Positions 1-8,866 of a stretch of DNA of 64,000 nt are shown piece after piece (the stretch's first letter is position 1; every line of letters starts with the position of its first letter). Position numbers and translations under genes: made by a program. This DNA is from Comamonas sp. (GTDB lineage: Bacteria > Pseudomonadota > Gammaproteobacteria > Burkholderiales > Burkholderiaceae_C). The stretch lies in assembly GCA_031277805.1 (NCBI GenBank), contig JAITLR010000027.1:62001-126000 (forward strand), read 5' to 3'. The notes under the pieces were generated by a model, which saw only the letters and a program-made list of their open reading frames with translations, was not told the origin of the DNA and ran no database searches.

Positions 1-295
1 GCATGATGGTTTTCTTGGCCCCGAACTTGTGCAGCAGCAGATTGCTGGGGACTTCAAAGAAAAAGTAGCCGATGAAGAAGATGCCGGCCCCCGCGCCGTA
101 GACGGCGTCGGACCACTGCAGGTCGCTCATCATGGTCAGCTTGGCAAAGCCGACGTTGACACGGTCTACCCAGGCCAGAAACCAGATCAGGGTGAGAAAC
201 GGAATCAGCCGCCAGATGATGCGGCCAAAGGTGATGTCACGCTCCTGCACGGTGCTGACATCGCCGTGCGCCGCCGGGACGGGAATGGAAGACAT
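1..295 (-). CDS. MFS transporter, ACS family (N-terminal part only)
   Basis: The gene runs off the left edge of the window; only its first 98 codons are present. The N-terminus is a short hydrophilic stretch, then a first membrane helix at about residues 28-45. Next come the DRVNVGFA-type loop motif typical of anion:cation symporters of the phthalate/tartrate/4-hydroxyphenylacetate kind, and a second helix at about residues 66-85 ending in PSNLLLHKFGAKK. The start at 295 is preceded by a good GAGGAAA ribosome binding site. By family it should import an organic anion across the inner membrane; the substrate cannot be told from this fragment. Confidence 0.8.
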   Translation of the reverse strand, partial: MSSIPVPAAHGDVSTVQERDITFGRIIWRLIPFLTLIWFLAWVDRVNVGFAKLTMMSDLQWSDAVYGAGAGIFFIGYFFFEVPSNLLLHKFGAKKTIM

Positions 296-636
296 GGTTT
301 CCTCGCTTTCGTACAACAGTGAGACTGAGGACGGCTACGAGAGCAGGGGGTAGCAGCTCCGCGCATCCGCTGCCGCCTGCGCGGATACCGCCGCGCCCGG
401 GTCAGGCGTGGCCGGCATCACAAGGCCGGTGAAGGCTCTGGCAGGCACAGCTCAGGTCGGTGGACTATAGAAGTGGCCTGCACAAAACACAGCCGGTGCT
501 TCTCCGTCTGGACAAAACAAGAATTTTGAATTTCATAAAAATAAAAATATGAAAAAATAATTTCCAAAACGAATTTTTAAGCTGCAGAAAACAAAAAACG
601 GCCGCCAGGGCCGTTCTTTCGGGAGCAGGGCAGGGC
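296..636. other. intergenic region upstream of the MFS gene
   Basis: No gene is seen here. The part near argC holds the argC terminator (593-615) and then a markedly AT-rich tract (about 515-590) that could carry the promoter of the leftward MFS gene. The part next to the MFS start (about 350-480) is GC-rich and shows no clear motif. Confidence 0.5.
593..615 (-). terminator. argC terminator
   Basis: Read on the minus strand, ACGGCC and GGCCGT form a stem around a 5-base loop, followed by a run of T. It lies about 20 bases after the argC stop. Confidence 0.8.
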
Positions 637-1569
637 TTACAGGCCGAGCATGATCTGCAGGTTCTGCACCGCAGCGCCGCTGGCGCCCTTGCCCAGATTG
701 TCCAGGCGGGCAATCAGCACGGCCTGACGGTACTGCTCGTTGGCAAATACGCGCAGCTCCAGCTTGTTGGTATTGGCCAGCGTATCGGCTGCGAGCTTGT
801 TGTCCTCGGTAGGCGGCAGTACGCTGACCCAGTTGGCCGGTGTGTTGGTCTTGGCGTAGTGGCTGGCCAGAGCATCATGCAGATCGGCAGCCTTGGGCGC
901 GCTGGGCAGCAGGTCCAGATGCAGAGGCAGTTGCACCAGCATGCCCTGGGCAAAGTTGCTCACGGCTGGGATGAACACGGGGCGGCGTGTCATGCCCGTG
1001 TAGTGCAGGATTTCGGGGATGTGCTTGTGACCCAGGCCCAGGGCATAGGCCTCGTAGGGCGCGGCGGAGCCTGCTTCGTAGGCTTCGATCATGGGACGGC
1101 CGCCGCCGCTGTAGCCCGACACGGAGGGCAGGCTGACAGGGTAGTCGGCGGGAATCAGGCCGGCAGCCACCAGCGGTGCCAGCAGCGCGATGGCGCCCGT
1201 GGCATAGCAGCCGGGGTTGGAAACGCGGGTGGCGTTCTTCACGGCATCGAGCTGGCCGGTGCGCAGTTCGGGAAAGCCGTAGACCCAGTCGGGAGCCGTG
1301 CGGTGCGCGGTGGAAGCATCGATGATCTTGATGGCACAGCCGGTCTCGGCGGTGATGGCATCCACCATGGCGGCGGTTTCACGGGCGGCATCGTCGTGCA
1401 GGCAGAGGATGACCAGATCCACGCCGGCGATCAGAGCGCGTTTGGCGGCCGGGTCCTTGCGCAGTGCAGGGTCAATGCTGACCAGCTCCACACCTGCGAA
1501 ATCGACCAGACGATCACGGATCTGCAGACCTGTGGTTCCTGCTTCACCGTCGATAAAGACTTTTGCCAT
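637..1569 (-). CDS. argC: N-acetyl-gamma-glutamyl-phosphate reductase, type 2
   Basis: This enzyme makes the NADPH-dependent reduction of N-acetylglutamyl phosphate to the semialdehyde in cytoplasmic arginine synthesis. The protein is 310 aa, the length of the short type-2 family, and starts [16 protein letters not shown] with the nucleotide-binding loop. The catalytic cysteine is C121 in [10 protein letters not shown]. An in-frame upstream GTG would add 60 residues of non-conserved sequence. The start at 1569 was chosen because it has a GGAGAG site and matches the family N-terminus. A terminator follows at once, so the gene seems monocistronic. Confidence 0.95.
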   Translation of the reverse strand: MAKVFIDGEAGTTGLQIRDRLVDFAGVELVSIDPALRKDPAAKRALIAGVDLVILCLHDDAARETAAMVDAITAETGCAIKIIDASTAHRTAPDWVYGFPELRTGQLDAVKNATRVSNPGCYATGAIALLAPLVAAGLIPADYPVSLPSVSGYSGGGRPMIEAYEAGSAAPYEAYALGLGHKHIPEILHYTGMTRRPVFIPAVSNFAQGMLVQLPLHLDLLPSAPKAADLHDALASHYAKTNTPANWVSVLPPTEDNKLAADTLANTNKLELRVFANEQYRQAVLIARLDNLGKGASGAAVQNLQIMLGL

Positions 1570-2039
1570 TGCATTTCTCTCCTGCACCGGCGCGCGCATG
1601 TCTTGGTGTATGCCGCTGCCTGCGGCACCATTGCCGCTTTCCGGGCGTTGATTGTCCTTGAATCTGATGACGGATGTGTATTGCCTGTTTCTTGGGCAGT
1701 TCTTCTGCAGGTGGCCAATCTTTGTCGTCCAGGCGACGGTTTTTCTCACATCACCGGAGCTTGCACCAAGCTTGCGCCAAGTTTTATATAAGACATAAGA
1801 AAGTTGCGAGAAGAAAAAATATCGTGTAAGCGTAAATTTACCAACGATATCAAGGCATTGCGGCCGGAAGATGGGGATGAAAAAGATGCGTGAAATTGTG
1901 GATTCTGCGCATATTCAGCTGTCGTTTTGCGCGGTGCAACATGGTACATTTCTGCGAGCCATGTCATACGATCCGTCTCGCCTGACCATCAGAGTTCGTG
2001 GCGGACGGGTATTTCCCCTCAGTTCAGAGAGACAAAGTC
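1570..2039. other. divergent argC/sucC regulatory region
   Basis: This is a gene-free stretch of 470 bases between the starts of argC (leftward) and sucC (rightward). It must hold both promoters. The centre, about 1775-1860, is AT-rich and contains the palindrome GTTTTATATAAGAC at 1781-1794. Small open frames in this stretch have no coding look. Confidence 0.6.
1781..1794. promoter_or_regulatory. candidate operator GTTTTATATAAGAC
   Basis: This 14-base sequence matches its own reverse complement at 12 of 14 positions, with an uninterrupted TTATATAA core. It lies about 245 bases before sucC and 212 before argC. It looks like a dimer-binding operator of a GntR- or Rrf2-like regulator. The regulator is not known from this window. 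Confidence 0.4.
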
Positions 2040-3200
<1,161 letters not shown>

Positions 3201-3220
3201 TACGCCCCGGAGATAGAAAC

Positions 3221-4120
3221 ATGTCGATCTTTATCAACAAAGACACCAAGGTCATCACCCAGGGTATTACTGGCAAGACCGGTCAGTTCCACACTGAAAA
3301 GTGCCAGGAATACGCGAACGGCAAGAATTGCTTCGTGGCAGGCGTGAACCCCAAGAAGGCTGGCGAAAAGATTTTCGACATCCCAATCTTTGGTTCCGTG
3401 AAGGACGCAGCCAAGGAAACTGGCGCTACCGTGTCCGTGATCTACGTGCCTCCCGCCGGCGCTGCTGCTGCCATCTGGGAAGCCGTTGAAGCCGACCTGG
3501 ATCTGGCCATCTGCATCACCGAAGGCATTCCCGTTCGCGACATGCTGGAAGTGCGCAACAAGATGAAGGCCAAGGAAGCTGCCGGCGGCAAGAAGACGCT
3601 GCTGCTGGGCCCCAACTGCCCCGGTCTGATCACACCTGATGAAATCAAGATCGGCATCATGCCCGGTCACATCCACAAGAAGGGCCGCGTGGGCGTGGTG
3701 TCCCGTTCCGGTACGCTGACTTACGAAGCCGTGGCTCAACTGACCGAACTGGGCATTGGCCAGTCCTCCGCTGTCGGTATCGGTGGCGACCCCATCAACG
3801 GCCTGAAGCACATCGACGTGATGCGCGCCTTCAACGACGATCCCGACACCGACGCCGTGATCATGATCGGTGAAATCGGTGGTCCCGACGAAGCCGAAGC
3901 TGCCCAGTGGTGCAAGGCCAACATGAAGAAGCCTATCGTGGGCTTCATCGCTGGCGTGACTGCGCCTCCCGGCAAGCGCATGGGCCACGCAGGTGCCCTG
4001 ATCTCCGGCGGTGCCGACACTGCCGACGCCAAGCTGGCCATCATGGAAGAGTGCGGCTTCACCATCACCCGCAACCCCTCCGAAATGGGTCGTCTGCTGC
4101 AAGGCCTGCTGAAGAAGTAA
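3221..4120 (+). CDS. sucD: succinyl-CoA synthetase alpha subunit
   Basis: The protein is 299 aa. It has an N-terminal Rossmann-type CoA-binding domain (VITQGITGKTGQFHT) and the GPNCPG loop. The active-site histidine that carries phosphate is H256 in GHAGALISGG. A GGAGATAG-like ribosome binding site precedes the ATG, 20 bases after sucC, so expression is coupled with the beta subunit. No simple terminator follows; instead a very long imperfect palindrome (4123-4291) starts at the third base after the stop. Confidence 0.97.
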   Translation: MSIFINKDTKVITQGITGKTGQFHTEKCQEYANGKNCFVAGVNPKKAGEKIFDIPIFGSVKDAAKETGATVSVIYVPPAGAAAAIWEAVEADLDLAICITEGIPVRDMLEVRNKMKAKEAAGGKKTLLLGPNCPGLITPDEIKIGIMPGHIHKKGRVGVVSRSGTLTYEAVAQLTELGIGQSSAVGIGGDPINGLKHIDVMRAFNDDPDTDAVIMIGEIGGPDEAEAAQWCKANMKKPIVGFIAGVTAPPGKRMGHAGALISGGADTADAKLAIMEECGFTITRNPSEMGRLLQGLLKK

Positions 4121-4122
4121 GC

Positions 4123-4291
4123 CTTAAGAACGTGCTTACGATCTCCTCGCGTGTTTGCAGGCCCGGAATCGGGTGATCTGCGTTGTTGCAAATCCTCGCA
4201 ATAGCACCGCTATTGCTGTGGTTTGCGCCTAGCAGCTCATCCCGATCCGCATCCTGCACACCTTCACGAAAGATCGTAAACACGTTCTAAG
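4123..4291. repeat. 169-bp imperfect palindrome after sucD
   Basis: The two halves (about 83 bases each) are imperfect reverse complements. The outer ends read CTTAAGAACGTGCTTACGAT and the complement of ATCGTAAACACGTTCTAAG. The centre is perfect: GCAATAGC (4198-4205), ACC, GCTATTGC (4209-4216). The RNA would fold into one very long hairpin. No transposase or open frame belongs to it. It may be a repetitive extragenic element or a small non-autonomous mobile element, and may also stop sucCD transcription. Confidence 0.75.
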
Positions 4292-4293
4292 CT

Positions 4294-4326
4294 CGTAATA
4301 CAGCGTTGAATTTACGCAGTATTACG
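4294..4326. repeat. perfect hairpin CGTAATAC...GTATTACG
   Basis: CGTAATAC (4294-4301) and GTATTACG (4319-4326) are perfect complements, with an inner GCG/CGC pair. The hairpin lies just outside the 169-bp palindrome and has no T-run, so it is not a standard terminator. Together the two hairpins fill most of the sucD-TerC gap of 303 bases. Confidence 0.6.
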
Positions 4327-4374
4327 AACTGGCAAGACGGGCTTCCCGCCCTAAACTGCCTCCACTCATAAAAG

Positions 4375-4399
4375 AAAGCGCCGCGCAATGCGGCGCTTT
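4375..4399. terminator. GC-rich hairpin before TerC
   Basis: AAAGCGCCGC (4375-4384) pairs with GCGGCGCTTT (4390-4399) around a 5-base loop. It lies 24 bases before the TerC start. The T-run is short, so it could be a weak terminator for sucCD or an attenuator in the TerC leader. Confidence 0.5.
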
Positions 4400-4423
4400 C
4401 ATATTCAAAACAGTGGAGTCATC

Positions 4424-5119
4424 ATGGAAATGCTCAATAGCGCCGATTTCTGGATCGGCTTGGTGAAGATCATCTGGATCAACATCATCCTCTCTGGCGA
4501 CAACGCCGTGGTCATCGCACTGGCCGCGCGCTCCCTGCCCCCTGAACAGCAGAAGAAAGCCATCATGTTCGGCTCCGGTGCCGCCGTGGTGCTGCGTATC
4601 GTGCTGACCGTGGTGGCTGCCAAGCTGCTGGAACTCTCCTTCCTGCAGGTCGTGGGCGGCTGCCTGCTGCTGTGGATCGGCTATCAGCTGCTGACCGGCG
4701 ACGAGGACGGTGAGGGCGAATCCAAGGGCACTGGTTCCATGATGGCCGCCATCCGCACCATCCTGATTGCCGACCTGGTGATGAGCCTGGACAACGTGAT
4801 TGCCGTGGCCGCGACCGCCCAGGGCAATATGGTTCTGCTGATCCTGGGCCTGGCCATCTCCATTCCCCTGGTGATCTTTGGCTCCACGCTGATGATCAAG
4901 CTCATGGAACGCTTCCCCGTCATCGTCACGCTGGGTGCAGCCCTGATCGGCTGGGTGGGCGGCGAAACCATCGTCAACGACAACCTGCTCCATGGTTACG
5001 CTGTGGCTCATCCCTGGCTGCACTACGCTGCCGCGGCGGCTGGCGCCGTGCTGGTGGTCGGTCTGGGCAAATTCATGCAAGCTCGTTCCGCCAAGAAGGA
5101 AGTGGCTGCAGCGGCCTAA
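4424..5119 (+). CDS. TerC family integral membrane protein (copy 1)
   Basis: This is a 231-aa inner-membrane protein with about seven helices. The family's acidic motifs are at SGDNAVV (D26) and SLDNVIAVA (D123), which in TerC/Alx-type proteins line a metal path. Family members are linked to Mn2+ export or metal loading of exported enzymes; tellurite resistance is not implied by the name. An in-frame ATG 12 codons earlier lies inside the hairpin, so the start with TGGAG before it is preferred. A second TerC gene lies at 27179-27934 and, unlike this one, has an Mn2+ riboswitch. Confidence 0.88.
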   Translation: MEMLNSADFWIGLVKIIWINIILSGDNAVVIALAARSLPPEQQKKAIMFGSGAAVVLRIVLTVVAAKLLELSFLQVVGGCLLLWIGYQLLTGDEDGEGESKGTGSMMAAIRTILIADLVMSLDNVIAVAATAQGNMVLLILGLAISIPLVIFGSTLMIKLMERFPVIVTLGAALIGWVGGETIVNDNLLHGYAVAHPWLHYAAAAAGAVLVVGLGKFMQARSAKKEVAAAA

Positions 5120-5142
5120 GCCTTTGCAAAGCTGATAGTGCT

Positions 5143-5180
5143 AAAGCGCATCGTGCAATCACGGTGCGCTTTTGTTTTTG
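5143..5180 (+). terminator. terminator after TerC copy 1
   Basis: GCGCATCGTG (5146-5155) pairs with CACGGTGCGC (5160-5169), one G-U pair, followed by TTTTGTTTTT. Confidence 0.85.
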
Positions 5181-5200
5181 TAGCTGCTAACGTTTGCTGT
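5174..5200 (+). repeat. short dispersed repeat, degraded copy
   Basis: The stretch around TGTAGCTGCTAACGTTTGCT resembles the short repeat family with core AGCTGC-AGCGCTT seen at 12.5, 24.5, 29.5, 45.1, 50.1, 56.5 and 63.5 kb. This copy is the least like the others. Confidence 0.4.
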
Positions 5201-5269
5201 GTATCGGCTTGAGGTTGTTTGGCCCTGGGGTCAGATGTAAGAGCCATTGGCTGCGGCAAACTATGGGCC

Positions 5270-5842
5270 ATGAGCAAGACCCAGTACTACACCGCTACCA
5301 GCCTGGACGGCTTTCTCGCCACCGAGGATGACTCCCTGGACTGGCTCTTTCCCCTGGCCAGTCTCCATGAATCCAGCTACCCGGCTTTTATCGCCGAAGT
5401 CGGCGCTCTGGCCATGGGCTCGGCGACCTATGAATGGATGCTGCGCAATGCGGAAGCTGTTCTCAAGGAGACGGGAGTGGCCTGGCCCTATACCCAGCCC
5501 GCCTGGGTTTTCTCCAGCCGGCAATTGCCCCTGATCGAAGGTGCCGATGTGCGTTTTGTCAGTGGCGCCGTGGACTCGATCTGGGCGCAGATGAAGCAGA
5601 TGGCGGCCGGCAAGAATCTCTGGATCGTGGGCGGCGGCGATCTGGCGGGGCAGTTTTACGATGCGGGCTTGCTGGACGAGCTGATCGTCCAGATCGGCTC
5701 GGCTACTCTGGGTGGGGGCAAGCCTCTGTTCCCGCGCCGGGTGCTGGGCCCAGCGTTGCAGCTGCAGTCCGTGCAGCAGATGGGTTCGGGCATGGCTGAG
5801 CTGCGTTACACCGTGTGCAAAGCGCGGCCCTCTGGAAATTAA
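5270..5842 (+). CDS. dihydrofolate reductase family protein (RibD C-terminal-like)
   Basis: The 190-aa protein opens TQYYTATSLDGFLA, the usual start of the RibD C-terminal/DHFR-like fold, and has the NADPH-site motif LWIVGGGDLAGQF at about residues 121-133. Members are NADPH-dependent reductases, often of unknown substrate; there is no deaminase domain, so it is not a full RibD. The ATG at 5270 was chosen over a frame extending 17 codons upstream, because conservation starts there. It ends 3 bases from the stop of the convergent exporter gene, with no room for a terminator. Confidence 0.8.
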   Translation: MSKTQYYTATSLDGFLATEDDSLDWLFPLASLHESSYPAFIAEVGALAMGSATYEWMLRNAEAVLKETGVAWPYTQPAWVFSSRQLPLIEGADVRFVSGAVDSIWAQMKQMAAGKNLWIVGGGDLAGQFYDAGLLDELIVQIGSATLGGGKPLFPRRVLGPALQLQSVQQMGSGMAELRYTVCKARPSGN

Positions 5843-5845
5843 CGG

Positions 5846-6724
5846 TTATTTCTTGGTGGGCCACAGCACCGACGCAATCGCCACCACCATCAGGCAGACG
5901 GCCGTCCAGTCCTGCCAATGCAGCACCTCTCCCAGCCACCAGGCACCGACAAACACGCCCAGCACCGGGATCATCATCACGCTCAGTGTCGATGCCACGG
6001 GCGGCAGGCTGCGGGCCAGGTAGAACCACACGGCCTGGGCAAAGCCCAGCACCAGCACGCCGTTGAAGGCGATGGCGGCAATGGCGCTCTGGTCGGGCGC
6101 ATGCCATTGCTGGCGCTCGAACGTAAAGGCCAGCACGGTCAGTACCACGGTGGTCAGCGCCACCATCCACAGCGACAGTGTCATCAGCGGCACGGGCGCC
6201 TCGGTGCGGCGCAGCAGCTGCGTGCCCCAGGCCCAGCCTGCAGCGGCGATCAGCATCAACATCACGCCCAGAGGCTTGCTGCCCAAGGCCCCGACTTCAT
6301 GCCACAGCAGCAGCAAGACACCGGCAAAGGCAGCGCCTACGCCGGCCCAGGCGCGGGCACCCAGCTTGTCCTTGAAGAAGACGCTGCCAAAGACGGCTGA
6401 AAAAATAGGCATTGTGTAGCCCAGAATTGCTGCGCGCCCGCTGGACAGCGTGGGGATGGCGATGATGATCAGGCAGTGCCAGAGCACCATATTGAACAGC
6501 GTGAGCTTGGCCAGCTGGCCCCAGTAGCTGCGCGGAATGGTCAGCGGCAGGCCCTTGCTGGCAACAAAGATGGCCAGGATTGGCAGGCCAATCCACATGC
6601 TGACCATGCGGAAGCTCAACGGTGGGAAATGCTGCACGCCCAGCTTCATTACAGGCCAGTTCAGGCCCCAGACGATGGTGAGCAAGACAAGGAGAATGAG
6701 CTGTTTGGGCGTGAACGAAGGCAT
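5846..6724 (-). CDS. DMT superfamily (EamA) transporter
   Basis: The 292-aa protein has about ten membrane helices in two repeated EamA halves. The first half starts at LLVLLTIVWGLNWPVMKLG and the second near MLMLIAAAGWAWGTQLLRR. Such proteins are inner-membrane metabolite or drug exporters; the substrate cannot be read from sequence. It is transcribed leftward away from pyrF. The space between the two starts holds a copy of a GC-rich intergenic repeat. Confidence 0.85.
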   Translation of the reverse strand: MPSFTPKQLILLVLLTIVWGLNWPVMKLGVQHFPPLSFRMVSMWIGLPILAIFVASKGLPLTIPRSYWGQLAKLTLFNMVLWHCLIIIAIPTLSSGRAAILGYTMPIFSAVFGSVFFKDKLGARAWAGVGAAFAGVLLLLWHEVGALGSKPLGVMLMLIAAAGWAWGTQLLRRTEAPVPLMTLSLWMVALTTVVLTVLAFTFERQQWHAPDQSAIAAIAFNGVLVLGFAQAVWFYLARSLPPVASTLSVMMIPVLGVFVGAWWLGEVLHWQDWTAVCLMVVAIASVLWPTKK

Positions 6725-6756
6725 GGGGGGATTATCTCCCTCTGGAATGATTTTCT

Positions 6757-6855
6757 CCCCCTGTGGCGCTTCGCGCCTTCCCCCCTCTCTCTACGCGCTG
6801 CGCGCTAGGGGAGGGGGACGACACCGTCGGTGCGCGGCGGCGCTTCCTCGGTGTC
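6757..6855 (+). repeat. GC-rich intergenic repeat, copy A
   Basis: It starts CCCCCTG, then GCGCTTCGCGCC, TTCCCCC, ACGCGCTGCGCGCTA and GGAGGGGGACGAC, and ends CTCGGTGTC. The same blocks in the same order and strand recur at 42644-42756 and 56170-56295. Internal complements (CCCCC/GGGGG and GCGC blocks) would fold the RNA into a strong hairpin. Confidence 0.75.
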
Positions 6856-6942
6856 ACTGAGTTGGTGTGTGCGTCTGATTTGCGGCTTGGCGCAAAACCT
6901 GTGGCAAGGCTTGGAAGGGTCGAGCAATTAAAATCACGCTTT

Positions 6943-7770
6943 ATGACTTTTATCGACATGCTGCGCGACGCGTCCACGCGCAATGACTCCATGCTGTGCG
7001 TGGGTCTGGACCCAGAACCCAGCCGCTTTCCTGGCGCCATGAAGGGCGATGCGTCCAAGATCTACGACTTCTGTGCAGCCATCGTCGATGCCACCCATGA
7101 TCTGGTCAACAGCTTCAAGCCCCAGATCGCCTACTTTGCCGCTCACCGCGCCGAAGACCAGCTGGAAAAGCTGATGGAGCACATGCGCCGCGTGGCGCCC
7201 CATGTGCCCGTGATTCTGGATGCCAAGCGCGGCGATATCGGCTCCACTGCCGAGCAGTACGCCAAGGAAGCGTTCGAGCGCTACGGCGCCGATGCTGTGA
7301 CGCTGTCCCCCTTCATGGGCTTTGACTCGATCACGCCCTACCTCAAGTACGAAGGCAAGGGCGCTTTCCTGCTGTGCCGCACTTCCAACCCCGGCGGCGA
7401 CGACCTGCAGGCACAGACCCTGGCCGACGTGCCCGGCAACCCGCACATGTTCGAGCATGTGGCGAAGCTGGCCCAGGGTCCATGGAACACCAACGGCCAG
7501 CTGGGCCTGGTGGTGGGAGCCACGCGTCCCCACGAGATCGAGCGCGTTCGCGCTGTGGCCCCCACGCTGCCCCTGCTGATTCCCGGTGTGGGTGCCCAGG
7601 GTGGCGATGCCGTGGCGACGGTGAAGGCCGCCCGCATTGGCGGCGGCCCCATCATCATCAACTCCTCGCGCGCCATTCTGTATGCAGGCCAGGGCGATGA
7701 TTTCGCCAAGGCCGCGCGCGAAGCGGCCATTGCCACGCGTGCCACGTTGCAGGCTGCGGCGCAGAGCTGA
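6943..7770 (+). CDS. pyrF: orotidine 5'-phosphate decarboxylase
   Basis: This catalyses the last step of UMP synthesis. The protein is 275 aa, the longer family typical of betaproteobacteria. It starts TFIDMLRDA, and the catalytic DAKRGDIG motif (D93, K95, D98) is intact. Phosphate-binding residues lie in [11 protein letters not shown] and NSSRAILYA. The open frame extends 60 codons upstream into the intergenic repeat, so the start at 6943 was taken from the family N-terminus. Confidence 0.95.
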   Translation: MTFIDMLRDASTRNDSMLCVGLDPEPSRFPGAMKGDASKIYDFCAAIVDATHDLVNSFKPQIAYFAAHRAEDQLEKLMEHMRRVAPHVPVILDAKRGDIGSTAEQYAKEAFERYGADAVTLSPFMGFDSITPYLKYEGKGAFLLCRTSNPGGDDLQAQTLADVPGNPHMFEHVAKLAQGPWNTNGQLGLVVGATRPHEIERVRAVAPTLPLLIPGVGAQGGDAVATVKAARIGGGPIIINSSRAILYAGQGDDFAKAAREAAIATRATLQAAAQS

Positions 7771-7790
7771 GCCAGGTTAGGCATCTGGCC

Positions 7791-8699
7791 ATGCAAAGCA
7801 AATGGCTGGAAGATTTTCTGCTCCTGGCCCAGGAGCGCAGCTTTACCCGTGCGGCAGAGCTGCGCCATGTCACCCACCCGGCCTTTGGCCGCCGCATCCG
7901 GGCTTTGGAAGCCTGGGCGGGTACGCCGCTGATTGAATCAGGAGGCGGCCCGGTGCGGCTCACACCGGCCGGGGAAGCCTTTCGCGATACCGCCGAGCAA
8001 ATGGTGCGCACGCTGGCCCAGTCTCACGATGAGCTGCAGGCCGTGGCGGGACGTCAGGCCCATGTGATCACGCTGGCAACAGGCCGCACGCTGGCACGAA
8101 CTATCGTGGCCGACTGGCTGGCGCTGCACGGCAGCGTGCTGCAAGCGGCGCAGATGCGCGTCATCACCCGCACCCTCGACGAAACGGTGGTCATGCTGCA
8201 GCGCGGCGAGGTCAGCTTTGCTTTGCTCTACCACCATGCGGCGATTGCTGTGCGGCTCGATGGGCGGCAATTCAGCCACCTGACGGTGATGCACGACAAG
8301 CTGGTGCCCGTGGCGCGCGCCGATGCCGATGGCAAGGCCTTGTTCGACCTGGCCCAGGCCATGCATGCCGGAGCCAGTCCTGTGCCCTATCTGGCGTTCT
8401 CGCACAGCATGGCGCTGGGGCGGCTGGTGGAGGACCATCTGGCCCGCCACCCCCTCATGCCCAGGCTGCGGCGCTGCATAGACTGTGATTCGGCGGACGC
8501 CAATTACGAGTACGTGCTCAAGGGCCTGGGAGTGGCCTGGATGCCCTGGTCCATGGTCCAGCGCGATTGCCGGGCCGGGCGTCTGGCGATTGCAGGTGAC
8601 AGCAGCCTGAATGTGCACTTCGATGTGCGCCTGTATCGGCCCAAACGCCACCTGGGTGCTGCGGTTGAGCAGTTCTGGAGTGATATCACTCGTTCCTGA
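7791..8699 (+). CDS. LysR family transcriptional regulator
   Basis: The 302-aa protein has the N-terminal winged helix-turn-helix of the family (residues 1-60, WLEDFLLLAQERSFTRAAE) and a C-terminal effector-binding domain. The recognition helix reads HVTHPAFGRRIRALE, an unusual variant of the common VSQPALSRQI. The Bug-type receptor gene follows on the same strand after 167 bases that include a perfect 9-base inverted repeat. LysR genes commonly control a neighbour, so this receptor is the likely target, though they are not divergent. Confidence 0.88.
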   Translation: MQSKWLEDFLLLAQERSFTRAAELRHVTHPAFGRRIRALEAWAGTPLIESGGGPVRLTPAGEAFRDTAEQMVRTLAQSHDELQAVAGRQAHVITLATGRTLARTIVADWLALHGSVLQAAQMRVITRTLDETVVMLQRGEVSFALLYHHAAIAVRLDGRQFSHLTVMHDKLVPVARADADGKALFDLAQAMHAGASPVPYLAFSHSMALGRLVEDHLARHPLMPRLRRCIDCDSADANYEYVLKGLGVAWMPWSMVQRDCRAGRLAIAGDSSLNVHFDVRLYRPKRHLGAAVEQFWSDITRS

Positions 8700-8792
8700 G
8701 CGCTGCCGCTTCCAGGGTTTTGTCTGACGGTCTTCTGGCCTGGTGCAGCTACCGTGTCCTGGCATGACTGGTTCGTGCTCAATTTGCACATC

Positions 8793-8813
8793 TTGGTGCC
8801 GTATCGGCACCAA
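8793..8813. promoter_or_regulatory. perfect palindrome TTGGTGCCG-TAT-CGGCACCAA
   Basis: Two perfect 9-base arms lie around a 3-base centre, 54 bases before the Bug receptor start. There is no T-run after it, which argues against a terminator. It could be an operator for the receptor gene. Confidence 0.45.
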
Positions 8814-8866
8814 CAGTCTTTCGTGGTGTTCGCACAATCGACGTTATAAAGATTTGGAATAGTTTC

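Noticed and set aside
4292-4423. A second yybP-ykoY riboswitch before the first TerC gene
   Set aside because: The conserved GGGGAGUAG and CAAGACCUU blocks are absent; only unrelated hairpins are seen.
4424-5119. Tellurite resistance locus
   Set aside because: TerC homology alone does not give tellurite resistance; no other ter genes are present, and family data favour metal (Mn2+) homeostasis.
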